Assembly (NCBI RefSeq): GCF_016920785.2
Contig: NW_024609837.1
Coordinates: 38,619,543-38,683,542 of the forward strand
Origin: Ixodes scapularis
Lineage: Eukaryota; Arthropoda; Arachnida; Ixodida; Ixodidae
DNA: 64,000 nt
Direction of reading: 5' to 3'
Shown: piece after piece, positions 45,890-56,299 of the stretch
Numbering within the stretch: the first letter of the stretch is position 1
Layout: every line of letters starts with the position of its first letter
Translations under genes and position numbers: made by a program
Notes under the pieces: generated by a model
Database searches by the model: none
What the model was told of the DNA's origin: nothing
Seen by the model: only the letters and a program-made list of their open reading frames with translations

Positions 45890-46995
45890 AAGAGCCATGA
45901 AACGATTTTTCTACCTTCTTTAAATACTACTTACAATCACTCCCTAACGTTTACAACTGAATAAACTTGCCATAGATTTTTGTATCTTGGCAATGGCAGT
46001 CGCCAAAAAATTCCAGAAATATAAGCATCTTTCATGCACTCTACTCGGCGCCAGAACAAGCGGACACGTGACCTGGTTCCTATCCTGTGCCGCCAACGTT
46101 AGTCATATCCACGCGCTAAGATTGGCAAAATAGAAAACGCGTGCTGAGCTCCAGGCATTGTTAGTGTTCGACTATGTTCATCACCGCAGTGGTGGGACAC
46201 CAGCCACTAACCGAGCGTCCGCCAACGCATTGATTGTTTCGAGCCGAGGTCAAGTTCGCACGCAGTTCTTGTATGAACTTCATGAGTCGCGCTCGACTGT
46301 TGTCAGGTGGGTGGTTTCGATCTCACAATTAGGTCATCAAGCTTTGCGAAGGCAAGAATAAAATAAATACACTGCAACCCATTTATACCAATGATGAGAA
46401 ATCCTGAAATTTCAATCGCTACTATCGATTACCGTTGTGTCTGAACGAGAAACTTATCATTTCCAGTATAGAAACTTTATAAACTGACAGTTATAAGCGG
46501 TACATCCTTATATAGGATGTCGTAATAAGTGTTTGGGATACTGCGTCGTGGTGAGACAAATCCCGACATAGAAAAAGGGCGTCGCTTTATTGTCTTTGTA
46601 GCGGTAGTCGGCAAACGTTCCGGTGCATCGCGTACGTGTAGCAAGTCGTCTTGTTCGAGCTACGCCAGTCTGCTTTTATATTTTTATACCACCGGGGACG
46701 GGAACATGCGTCAGGGGCAGTCGACGATGACGCTGTGGTAGCTGTTTTTCTTATCGGCAACGCAGTGAAGCGAGCGGCCGTACTTCGCCGGAGTAGACGA
46801 CGACGAGGTGAAGGCCGTGCCGAAATGATAGGGATAGTGCGTCGCCACAAGTGGGTTGCACAATAGTCCCCTTTTATCGCGATTTCAACGTGACAAAGAA
46901 GCTTCTGAATCAGTGGAGGTATTTTCGATTATATTTTAGCCAGACTAGGCCCAGTACTCCATTGCAAAGTCATTAGAAATTGTTTCATGTCCCCT
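45890..46995. mobile_element. TTAA-flanked inverted-repeat element, 1.1 kb
   Basis: TTAA at 45886-45889 and 46996-46999 flank ends AAGAGCCATGAAACGATTT and the imperfect complement of AGGGGACATGAAACAATTT. TTAA duplications fit piggyBac or Kolobok. The R-rich 5' terminus fits Kolobok better than the CCY start of piggyBac. Internal frames at 46158-46361 plus and 46850-46587 minus have no transposase motif I recognise, so it is probably non-autonomous. Confidence 0.6.
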
Positions 46996-46999
46996 TTAA

Positions 47000-47622
47000 T
47001 GTGCTAACGAAGCAGTGAGTGATGTCTGGAGTAGCTGTTGGCGATAGAGGTATGTTCTTCTTGACTAGGTCGGTTCTAAACTAGAACCCGAAAATTTGTT
47101 TGAATTGCTCAACTGCTGGGTTGTAAATATGACTAAAATAAGCAGCAAAAAAAATGTGCACGTAAAAAACAAACAAAAAAACATCAAACATATTTTAGAA
47201 CACTTTTTTTTATCGGCATGTGGTTAACAAACAAAGTACCCCTTAGCACTCGCCGCCTTAAAAGTGTTAATTTTCAATGGGCCGAAGAACACAAAAATTA
47301 GATAAAAACACTATATAAAAATTTTTGGTGCGAATAATAACTGACACCAGATAAAAAATGTCCGTCAATAGCACTAGGTGTTGACAACTACAAGGGAAGC
47401 GACAGCCACCCAACAAGAATAACGCGATCAACAGACTCGCGCTTATCCAAACGGGCAGCGTAAATTGATGCAGTCTGCTGGCAGATGCGTCAAATAGAGA
47501 GAAGAAAAATAGAATTGGATGTTTAGCTTGCGAGCATAGCAATCCATTGAACAACAACTTTTTTTTTTTTTTTTTAAACAGCATAGGCCCTATGTTTACG
47601 GGGGTTGGTAAACACTGAAGTA
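47000..47622. other. No recognisable feature
   Basis: AT-rich sequence with a poly-T run at 47560-47576. A minus-strand frame across 47267-47698 shows no domain. Confidence 0.4.
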
Positions 47623-48260
47623 GGCGAGGCAGCTTTCCAACCATGCGGACGTCGTCTAATCCTGTCGTTTTCATACTGCAGATCTTCGCCTTGTTCATGC
47701 TGTCAGTGAACTACACCGGCCCGCCTGGATTACCGGGATGCAGGCAACACCAGCAAACGCAGATTTTGTCCGCCAGTGAGGTCGGTGGACATTCCGGGCC
47801 TCACCAATAATTTTTTCTGGGTTCGCAAACGTTTCATGACGCCACCGGATCGACATCGTCATCATCGGGATCTTCACGAACCGCCCCCCTGCTTATCGTG
47901 GAATTCGTCAGTGGGCAAGGCAGCTTTTTAACCATGCAAACTTCGTCTAGTGCTGTCGTTTTCATACTGCAGATCTTCGCCTTGTACACGCTGTCAGTGG
48001 ACTACAGCTTGCCTTGATTACAGGGATGCAAGCAACACCAGCAAACACGGATTCTGTCCGCCAGTGAAGTCGGTGGACATTCCGTGCCTCAAGAAGAATT
48101 TCTTCTAGTTTCGCCTGCGTTTCATCGCGACACCGGATCAACATCGTCATCATCGGGATCTTCACGAACCGTCCCCCTGCTTGGCGCGGAATGGGTCAGT
48201 GGGCGAGGCAGTTTCCAACCATGCGAACATCGTCTGATCCTGTCAGTTTCATACTGAAGG
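47623..48260 (+). repeat. About 290-bp tandem repeat, 2.2 copies
   Basis: Copies start at 47623, 47914 and 48202 (periods 291 and 288); the third ends near 48260. Shared blocks include TTCATACTGCAGATCTTCGC, CAACACCAGCAAAC, GTCGGTGGACATTCCG and CATCGTCATCATCGGGATCT. The array lies immediately upstream of a LINE ORF1 remnant, so it may be the monomer-type 5' UTR of that element. The minus strand is open through much of each unit, but no protein domain was recognised. Confidence 0.8.
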
Positions 48261-48413
48261 TGGGTAGTCGTCCTTACTTTTCGAAAGTAAAAAGCGACTA
48301 TTTGTGTCTCGTAGTGCTGCCTCGCCCGGAAGCTTTGTGTCTCTGTGTTTCGACTGTGTTGATGCATTATGTTCTTTGATTATGCTTTGGTGCGGGGATA
48401 TTTAGTATAACCC

Positions 48414-49005
48414 GGGGCCTAAGCCTGACGGCCAAGGCAAGCAGCTTGACGAAGTGCTGAAGCTTCTCCATGAGTAGAATTCTCGTACCCTCAAGTTTGA
48501 GGAGGGCCAAGTTAATCTGGTGACATCTGTCAACGAGAAAAGAAGCAACCAACAATCGATTGAAAAATAAGTCGTTGAAGCAAACACTAATCTAACCGTG
48601 GTTGGAAACAAGGCCTTAATGTCTGACGAGTGGCAGAATGAACTGCGGGTAGCACAGGTGATCGCCAATAACACAAAGAGAAAATGCGCTCCTTCGCGCC
48701 CGAGTGGACCGAGTGGTTGAAATGGAGGACAGGTCGAGACGGGACAACTTAATATTCCATGGTGTTATTGACGCTCCACTTGAGACATGAGCCCTATCCC
48801 AAGAGAAAGTGCGGGAGTCACTCAATCGGGAAGCTAACATGCAGATTGCTGAAGACGGCATAGCTCGGGCTCATAAACTCGGCGCCTTTGTCGCGGGAAA
48901 ATGCCACCCAATAGTTGTTAAGTTTGCGCTTACAGGCATCGAGAAAACGTGCTGGGCGTGTCGATCAAAATTAAAGGGCAGTAGTGTGTCTGTGAGCGAC
49001 ACACT
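48414..49005 (+). pseudogene. LINE ORF1 remnant, coiled-coil plus RNA-binding type
   Basis: Reads PKPDGQGKQLDEVLKLLHE and further charged heptad-like sequence. After a frameshift near 48690 it gives ARVDRVVEMEDRSRRDNLIF. Later come IARAHKLGAF and IVVKFAL, then SKLKGSSVSVSD. The D-R-S-R-R-x-N-L-I-F, R-A-H-K-L-G and P-I-V-V-K-F blocks are those of L1/CR1-type ORF1 RNA-binding proteins with an N-terminal coiled coil. Stops at 48475 and 48787 and the frameshift make it a pseudogene. Similarity ends near 49005, before the endonuclease part that should follow. Confidence 0.6.
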
Positions 49006-49466
49006 AATATGTCACCTTGTTTCTTACCTCAGTGCCACTTCATGCCTATGGAACATTTTGAAATTGAATCCATTGGCATTGTTCGAATAATCGATAACCT
49101 TAAAGGGCAACTCCGGTCCATACTTTCGATTTTGGGATTATGGCTGTTTTTAGTGCAGTTAGCGCCCCTGAATTTCAAGGTGTAATATTTTCTGGTTATT
49201 GTGCGTAGTTTTAAAGATATCGACGTCTCAAAGTTTTGTTTGGGGCGCGGCCGACAAAACCGAAACTAGCCGCTCGAGGTTCCGGCAACACTGGAAATCA
49301 GCCGCTATGTGAACGTGACGTCAAGATCGTTCTCGTTCAACGAGTACGCAGTCCAAGCGGCACCTACCTCTGTTGCGCTAGCCGTCTAAAGATAGAAGGT
49401 AAGCTGATTTTGTTTTAATTTTGTATACGTGGTAGTTATCGAGCATATGTAGCAAGAGTTAGTGCG

Positions 49467-49670
49467 TATACCCAAAAGCTAGCGACTGGAAAACCCGTCA
49501 ACTCGTTCCGTGCCGTACATGGCGGTCGCCGCCGCGCGTGCGCTATGCCGTGCCGTACTCGTTGCTTGTATACACAAAAGCTAGCGACTGGAAAACGAGT
49601 GAACTCGTTCGGTGCCGTACTCGGCAGCTGTCGGCGTGCGTGCGGTCTCCCGCACTCGTCGCTAGGCCTA
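49467..49670 (+). repeat. 103-bp tandem duplication inside the Kolobok-like element
   Basis: AAAAGCTAGCGACTGGAAAA and GTGCCGTAC recur 103 bp apart with moderate divergence, giving two units. Confidence 0.7.
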
Positions 49671-50627
49671 AATTGTCATCGGGGCTCCGTGGATGGAGCG
49701 GCGTTGCTCTACGCCGCGCTGCCGGTGACGTAAAGTACTGGGGGCCCTCTCGCTTTCGCGCTGCGGGTCAGTCCCAGACAGGAAGCTTTAAGGCTCTCCG
49801 GCGCGGGCCGCGACGCCCGAACAGACGTGTGCTAAGCTGTAGACGTCTGTTTTTTCGTTATTTTTTCCTCAGGCGCGTAAAAGCCGAATTTGTAAGCTAC
49901 GACACTAATTCATCACATAAGTTCGTCCAGGTAGTGAATCTTTGTACAAATAAAAAAAATCTTGCCGCACTAAAAAATAAAAAATAAAAGTTGTTTGGGC
50001 AGTCATTTTCTTCTCAAGACTAGCAAACGTTTGTGTAGGTGATAAAGGAAAACAGAGAACGTTAGCAAGGTGAGAACACTTTCTTTCCCTTCCGCGTTCC
50101 GACCCCCACCCACAACAATTTTTTTTTTTATTGGAATACATAGGATTTTAAGTTTTCCTTCGTAACTTTTGACTAAGGCAAGTGTTTTTCTTTGTTTTTT
50201 TGCATTTTTAAATATTATATTTACCTCCAGCCTAACGCGGGTAAATCAGAGAGTTGTAACTTAAAAAATCCTAACTTTCGCGATTTCTTTAAAGTCCCTT
50301 GTGGTATTCACAAGCGCAATGTTAACTAATACTGCTGCGTAACGGGTTCGAACGATTGGGAGGCGAATGTTTATATCGCATGAGCTTCACGCGCCGCAGT
50401 TCCCTAGTAGTCGTTACGGACCTGAATACTACGCACGAGATTGCGTAGTAAACAAGCAGTGACGCAAAGCAGAACATTGTTTTCCTTTTCATTACAAACT
50501 TAAGTGTTTGGAGCTAGTTAGTGGTTGTACTCTACATGCCCACCATTCCCCATTCAACAGACATTCAATGGAGCGTGAATGCTCAATCTTCAACACTGCA
50601 CTTGACAATGACTGTTTCCTTTATTGA

Positions 50628-50969
50628 TCAGGATACTTTCATCATGTTTACCTTTTCTGTACATGTACGATGGGAGCGACGGGCGAAGAGCGACGGCACG
50701 ACATCCTTTTTAAGCCTCGGCCCCTTCGCTGGCAAGCCACAAGCAACCAACACCTGTGGGTTTCGTTCGTAACTCTCCGGCGAAAAATGATCGGAGCAGA
50801 GCTTCGATCTGGAGGTCGGCGTCCAAGGCTTTCCAAAGTCCACTCGTCGAACAGCGTTCACCCACACCTTCTCCAATTTCCGATCCGTTGGAAACTTGTG
50901 AAAAAGCACCCCCGGGTTGCGCAGCGGGTTGTTTGAGCAGTCCACAGCGCTTTAAGTTGTACTCGGCAT
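50628..50969 (-). pseudogene. THAP zinc-finger domain, start of a transposase gene, first Cys replaced by stop
   Basis: THAP domains are C2CH zinc fingers that bind DNA. The minus ATG at 50969 gives MPSTT, then TAA (50954-50952) exactly where the first zinc-ligand cysteine is expected, then SAVDCSNN. The rest follows the family: NPGVLFHKFPTD, the invariant W in KVWVNAVRR, W-T-P-T, LCSDHFSPESY (C-x2-H ligands) and the closing GPRLKKDVVPSLF. From the stop onward the frame is open to 50628. AAAAGGTAAAC near 50655 could be a splice donor ending exon 1. In Kolobok this domain recognises the transposon ends. The in-domain stop and lost ligand imply a pseudogene. Confidence 0.7.
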
Positions 50970-51419
50970 CTTTCGAGGAACACCTGGGCAGTCTTGGGCG
51001 CACCGAGTTGCTCGCTAAAACGAGTCTAGGACTCCTCACAAGCAAATAAACAAAAGACTATACCAAGCTACACGGGCTACAGGTAAAAGCAACGGCTAAA
51101 CACGCATTCACAAGCCGAAGTAGCGGTGGTAGCGGCACAAAGAAGCGCGCGCGACGGCTGCGCCCTGCGCCCGTGCGGAACGGAGGAAAAAAAGAGAACG
51201 ATGTTGACATCACGGCCCAATGTTGCTTTAGCGATCGGCAACCCGCTGGCCGCCCGCTAAGGAGCAGCGGCTCGCGGCGGGTCGCATTTTTATTATGGGT
51301 ATTAGTTGAGAATGCGGCGTCCCACAGACGTGAAATTTTGGCTGGGGTCGTATTTTGTGTCACTAAAGCGATACCAGTAATTTAATTCATTTTGAGTTTT
51401 GGCCAGAGTTGCCCTTTAA

Positions 51420-51957
51420 ACTACTATCCAGTGCTGGTGTTGACAATATTAACTCCAAATTTTAAAAAAAAACACAAGTGTATTTTCTTCCATCGTACTG
51501 TCAAAAATATTCACCCAATCACTAGATCTCGGTGTCCTCCCAGACGATTGGAAAGTTGGGAATGTGGTTCCGTTGCACAAAGGATGTGATAAACATTCCC
51601 CTAAGAACAAGATACCAATTTCACTCACTAGCATTCATACCATGTAAAATACTTGAACATGTCATTTATTCACAGCTTGTTAATTGTTTGGAGTCTAACA
51701 TGTTTTTTTAACGCGGCTCAACATGGATTCCGAAAATAATTTTTCTACGAAACCCAGCTTTTATTATTTATTAACGACTTGCACTCTGTTCTTGATCGGA
51801 GGTTCCACATGGACTGTGTATTTTTGGATCTCTCGAATGCGTTCGATAAAGTCTCACATGAGTTTCTTTTGTTGAAACTAAATAACCTTCGCATTGATGC
51901 TAACGTTATGGCTTGGATCCAGTGCTTTCTTACTAACCGATTCGAGGCCGTTACACT
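51420..51957 (+). pseudogene. LINE ORF2, N-terminal part of RT
   Basis: Shifting frames read SAGVDNINSKFLKK, SLDLGVLPDDWKVGNVVPLH and then the finger and palm blocks, ending with FLDLSNAFDKVSHEFLLLKL and WIQCFLTNRFEAVTL. F-L-D-L-S-N-A-F-D-K holds the first catalytic aspartate. Several stops and frameshifts are present. The reading is cut at the MITE and resumes after it. Confidence 0.7.
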
Positions 51958-51958
51958 C

Positions 51959-52362
51959 TAAAAAAAAGGATATATTCTTACACTCCTTGTCTCATATATG
52001 ACACCCCAAAACATCATTTAGACTGACAGCGCGCTGGCGTCAAACAGACGGCCTCAACTTTTACGAGGTGCCTGAGAATGTTGAGATACACCTCATTAAA
52101 CAGCTAAAGTACGTGTCAAATACTACAGAAAAGAAACACTGAAGTTTTGCCGTAATACCAAAAAAGCCCCAATTAGTTTTTTTTTTTTTTTGTAGTCAAT
52201 AGCACAGTGCATTACCTATTTCAATAAGTTGTAGCACTCGGCTCTTAAGCCGTTTGTGAAAATTGGGAACGACGGTTCGAAATCAGCGTGCTGTACGTCG
52301 AACTGAAGTTTTTGGGTGTCGTATATGGGAGAAAGGGTGTAAGGATATACCTTTTTTTTTTC
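51959..52362. mobile_element. MITE inserted in the LINE RT gene
   Basis: About 50-bp terminal inverted repeats: GGATATATTCTTACACTCC with ATATATGACACCCCAAAA on the left, and TTTTGGGTGTCGTATATGGG with GTGTAAGGATATACC on the right. The ends lie in A8 and T10 runs, which obscure the target duplication. RT codons end before it and continue after it, so the boundary is well supported. It is younger than the LINE copy it interrupts. Confidence 0.8.
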
Positions 52363-53310
52363 CCGAGAGGCCACCGCAATTAACCATGCATCTCCGCTCG
52401 CGCCAGTGACCTCCGGCGTGCCTCAGGGCTCTGTACGAGGCCCGCTTCTGTTCTTAAGATTCACCAATGACGTGCCGAATAGCATTTCTTCCTCAATTAA
52501 CCTTTTTGCAGATGATTGTGTCATTCATCGTGAAATTAAGGATGGTTCAGATGTTATCAAGCTCTACACTGACATTAATGTTAGTATTCATTGGTGTAAA
52601 ACTTGGCATATAGAGCTTAACGCAACTAAGTGCAAAGTAATGATAGTGACTCTTAATCACTCAGTTTCTCCCTGCTACTATCTTAACAATGTTTCTTTAC
52701 TTTCTGTGTCTTCTTATAAGTACCTGGCCGTAGTACATATAAGATCTGAATTTTCCTGGAAAATACATTTTGGATACGTTATTAGTAACGCTAATCGCAT
52801 GCTTCGCTATTTAAAACAGAATTGTTCTTTAGCTCACTCCTCTTTGAAATTAACTCTTTATAACACACTTGCACGCTCATAGCTTGAATGCGGATCGTCT
52901 ATCTGGGACCCGAGCCTTTTTAAATTTGGTTAGCCCCCTAGAAGCTGTTCAAACTCGTTCGGCTCGTTTTATCCCCAGTAATTGTCAACGCACTGCAAAT
53001 GTAACCTCTATGAAATCTAACTTATCTTTGCCTAGTTTTGCTTCACGCCGAAAGGTAGCCCGTTTGTGTATCTTCCATAAGGTATTTCACACTAACTTAT
53101 TCCTCAGTCAACATCTCCTCACACCACTTTCTATGTTTTATCCCGTCTTGATCATCCTCACAAAGTAGGTGTACCACTATGTCGCACGAACACATTTAAC
53201 TAATCCTTCATCCCACAACTTCTTTGGATTGGAACCGTCTTCCAACCTCCATCGCCATGATCCAGGCCGATGATTTGTTTAAAACTGCGGTTTCTATTTT
53301 TTATTGTTCA
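52363..53310 (+). pseudogene. LINE ORF2, C-terminal part of RT and connector
   Basis: Begins near SPLAPVTSGVPQGSVRGPLL. The catalytic site is INLFADDCVIHREI (F-A-D-D). It then gives KTWHIELNATKCKVM, the C-terminal blocks ANRMLRYLKQNCSLAHSSLK and LYNTLARS, a stop at 52879, and in other frames LECGSSIWDP, LEAVQTRSARFIPSN and RKVARLCIFHKVFH. Multiple frameshifts. Same family as the fragment at 14460-15260. Confidence 0.7.
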
Positions 53311-53614
53311 TAACTAATATGCGCATTGTGTTTAAGTGAATCATTGTATCATTTTTCTTGTTGAATGCAACCCACTGCCCTCTGCAATGCCGTTGGCCTT
53401 GAGGGTATTGAAACAAATTAATAAATAAATATATTTTTTTAATTATATATAACGCCTCTTCACATTTTGTACACACATATGCTTTTGAGAATAAAAAACA
53501 AGTTTACTTTGTTTCGTATAACCTAACGTAAAAATAAATCTTCCTCACAAAAAAAGAAGAGAAAAAAACGCGCTTGAACAAAAACAACACACTGACCAAG
53601 ATGTTAACATGACC

Positions 53615-53742
53615 AATTGGGGACCTAGTTGGTGGGACATATAGAGTGTGAATTAACAAGCGCGAATGACTAAGAAGAGAAGAAGAGAAAAAGCGCTGTC
53701 CTGTCCCCTTCTGTTCTTAGTCATTTGCGTTTTTTAACTCAC
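53615..53742 (+). repeat. Leader-hairpin repeat, locus H2
   Basis: A leader TTGGGGACCTAGTTGGTGGG precedes arms 53648-53685 and about 53705-53742 (GCGCGAATGACTAAGAA and its partner, with several mismatches). The loop contains AAGCGCTGTCCTG. The stem shares AAGCGCGAAT with H1. Confidence 0.7.
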
Positions 53743-54732
53743 AGTCTAGGAGATATAAACGATCGTCGATTTTTTTCTTTTTATCTTCTCCAAATTAAAT
53801 GCCTTGAGGAAAACTACTATCCTCGTGAGAGGCAGCCATGTAAGGCATTTGACTGGAAACTATGGTGCTGTTTACTACATTGTCTAATTAAAAAATAGAA
53901 ACAGGCAACTCCATTTTTGCCTTTACTGTCTGTCGCAGCTTCCAGCTGAGTGTCCATCCTCCCGTTTGCGTTTTCTTTCTATTAGGTTTCATTAAATTCC
54001 CCTTTGTAAATTCCTTATCAGCAGCTACAATATGCCCGTGTTTCTCTATCTACTGCTTTCATCGTGAGAACTAACCCAGGTAGCACGCCAGAGTTTAACT
54101 TGACACAAGCTTGGCAATCCTACGAAACCTAACATGAGGCCTAACACGGCTTTGCCCCAATGCGATGTTTAGTGCCAGATTACTTTTATTTGGTAGTTTT
54201 ATTTTATGGCTGCTTTTTAACTCGCCACATAATTGCCAAAAGTGCAGGTTGAAAGCCGAAGGTACCACGTAAAAACCGAAGAACCAGCGGTGGAGCATAA
54301 ATCTGGCACTTGTTATTGGGGGATTTCGACGAGGTGAAGGGGTTTTGAGTGATAAACCGGAAGTTCGAAAGTGGCAGACTTGCCGCCCCCCCCCCCCCCC
54401 TCCCTCGGTTGCCGTCATGTTGCATGCAAACTTTAATACTCGTCACGTGACCTACAAGAGTCGTGACGTCACCGGTGAAGTGGACGCGTTCGGAGCTGGT
54501 GGATGCGTGTTCGGTGTTCGGTAGTCGTGATGTGCCACTGCTTGCCGACGATTTCGGGGTTCTTCGTGCTGTCAGACACAGCTATAACGTGAAGATGTGA
54601 AGGATTGAGACTTTCTTCCGTTTTTGCGAAAGTTCGCTCTGGATAATAGCACCTGTGAGACAGCACCAATCGTATCGCCGTAGCGAAGCTCGGATTCCCG
54701 GATGGGTTTGAGGATCGGTAGAACATTTAGTG
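53743..54732. other. No gene recognised
   Basis: A C15 run at 54386-54400, TGACGTCA at 54464, GC-richer sequence at 54440-54720. Frames without recognised domains. Confidence 0.4.
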
Positions 54733-55070
54733 CTTTTAGCATTAAATTTTCGCATGCTCTTAGTTTTGTTTGAACTTTGAAATGTCTGAGAATCGATAAA
54801 AAATATAAGCCTCGCACGTAGGACCTGGGGGAAGTTGTTACAGCCCTGTGTAACCGCATAATCACAGCGACTTGTAACGAGAAAGCTCCGGCAATTTTTA
54901 CGTTTTGTAGGAAGTAACGATTTTGCGATACAACTTTTAGCATACAATTTTCGCATTTTCTTAGTTTCGTTTGAACGTTAAAATGTCTGAGAATCTAAGC
55001 GCAAGGTATGCGTCGCGTGTAGAGCCTAGGGGAAGTTGTTTCAGCCATAGGTCACTGCGTAAAGTTCGAC
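54733..55070 (+). repeat. 201-bp tandem duplication, 1.7 copies
   Basis: CTTTTAGCATTAAATTTTCGC at 54733 recurs as a diverged copy at 54934. The units share AATGTCTGAGAATC, GGGGAAGTTGTT and CAGCC..G blocks in order. Confidence 0.75.
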
Positions 55071-56299
55071 GTGAACAGGGGCCCATTCGTGTGCCTTACG
55101 CCGACAACAGAATGGTGACAGTCAATATTGGTTGATGGGGTTTTGCAAAAGGTCTCTTGTACCATGTGTATATGAAATGTCCAGCTACATAACATACATC
55201 AAAACACACTATTAAACTCGATGCTGACAGTTGGTTTTGTTTTTGTAATTGACACGTTACAGCAATAACTATTTCTTACGAGTGTAATATTTATTTCCGG
55301 TAGTTGGGCCCGTTTTGTGCTCATTAATGTCAGTGTGCTATGATGCTATTACCATGTGTTTAGTTTTAACTATCCTATCTACAATGCCTACAAAGGCCCT
55401 TGGAGGGTATACATTAATAAAATACATTTTTACATTAGTGGAGTTGGTTTTCGGGTACACCACATGTTCAGGAGAGGTGGAATGAGTGCAGCACAATGCA
55501 ACAAGTCTGCCAGTCTGGTATGTCCCATTGGTTAATATTGAGGATTGAGGGGCCAGAGATGCGAGTGTCCTGAATATGTCCAGCGCGTGCAGTGAATAAA
55601 ATTCTTGGCGTCTAGACTTTGAAGGCGTAAAACCGAGTGGGAATATGGTCTCTATTTCGTTGGTGCATCAAATATGTTTATTTTGACCTGATTACAAAAA
55701 TTATTGATCCTCACCAAGCGGTTCCTTGACGAGTTCTTTCTGCGACAGTCTTGTGTCAGGTGTTCAGTCGTACTACCTATGCTCCTTGTTGTCGGATGAC
55801 GCTCCAGGCACGTCGGTTTTAAGTTTAGTCGAGTGGCGACTTTCACTGACTAATGCCATCTTGTAATCACACGTCATGTGCCGCACCTGACATCTGATGC
55901 ACTGAAGCTGCAGGGCTGGCTTCTAATTCGCAAATTTTACTTGTAGTTTTTTCCGTCAGTGTAGTAATTTTGGGCATGTATTGCTTACATGGCTGTGCCT
56001 TTTGCTGTACTGTTAACTCGTACTGTTGACGTAGGCCCCTGGTGAAATATCTCTTCGAGAGAGGAGATACCAGACGCCTCTGACTTATTTCAATACAAAA
56101 GAATTTCTTACTTTCTAGAGTATGCTTATAAAACGTTTTGGTTTTATTATGGCCGCACCTATTTGTTCACTTTTTGACTGAATTAAAATAGAGATGAAAA
56201 GAAATAGAGCGAAAAAAATAATCTATCTTTCTTATTGCGTCTTATAAAGAAACTGAGGCGCTGTACAGAAGCTAGAGACAATCATTCGCCACTTCCTGA
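55071..56299. other. No recognisable feature
   Basis: Mixed sequence without domain-bearing frames or structure. Confidence 0.4.

Larger units (their letters stand above)
49104..51415 (-). mobile_element. Kolobok-like DNA transposon with THAP domain, TTAA target duplication
   Basis: A 2312-bp insertion flanked by TTAA at 49100-49103 and 51416-51419. Ends are AGGGCAACTCCGGTCC and the imperfect complement of AGGGCAACTCTGGCC. Weaker inverted similarity extends inward (GTGACGTCAAGATCGTTCTC against GTGATGTCAACATCGTTCTC). A minus-strand THAP domain lies near the right end. TTAA target, A-G start and THAP together point to Kolobok, whose transposases carry an N-terminal THAP. No DDE-type core was recognised in the remaining 1.5 kb, so the copy looks non-autonomous. 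It interrupts LINE-derived sequence. Confidence 0.7.
51420..53430 (+). mobile_element. CR1-like LINE, RT half and 3' end, interrupted by a MITE
   Basis: Continuous LINE-derived sequence on both sides of the insert at 51959-52362. It lacks the endonuclease domain. The 3' UTR ends with GGCCTTGAGGGTATTGAAAC and a TAAATAAATA-type tail near 53430, matching the truncated copy at 14460-15260. It lies downstream of the ORF1 remnant in the same orientation, so both may derive from one element with a central deletion later hit by the Kolobok-like insertion, or from two LINEs. Confidence 0.65.

Noticed and set aside
47267..47698. A 143-codon minus-strand frame with hydrophobic segments.
   Set aside because: Hydrophobic stretches come from poly-T-rich DNA; no conserved motif.
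54572..54956. Two overlapping minus-strand frames of 123-124 codons.
   Set aside because: They lie mostly on the diverged tandem duplication and differ between its copies; no family resemblance.
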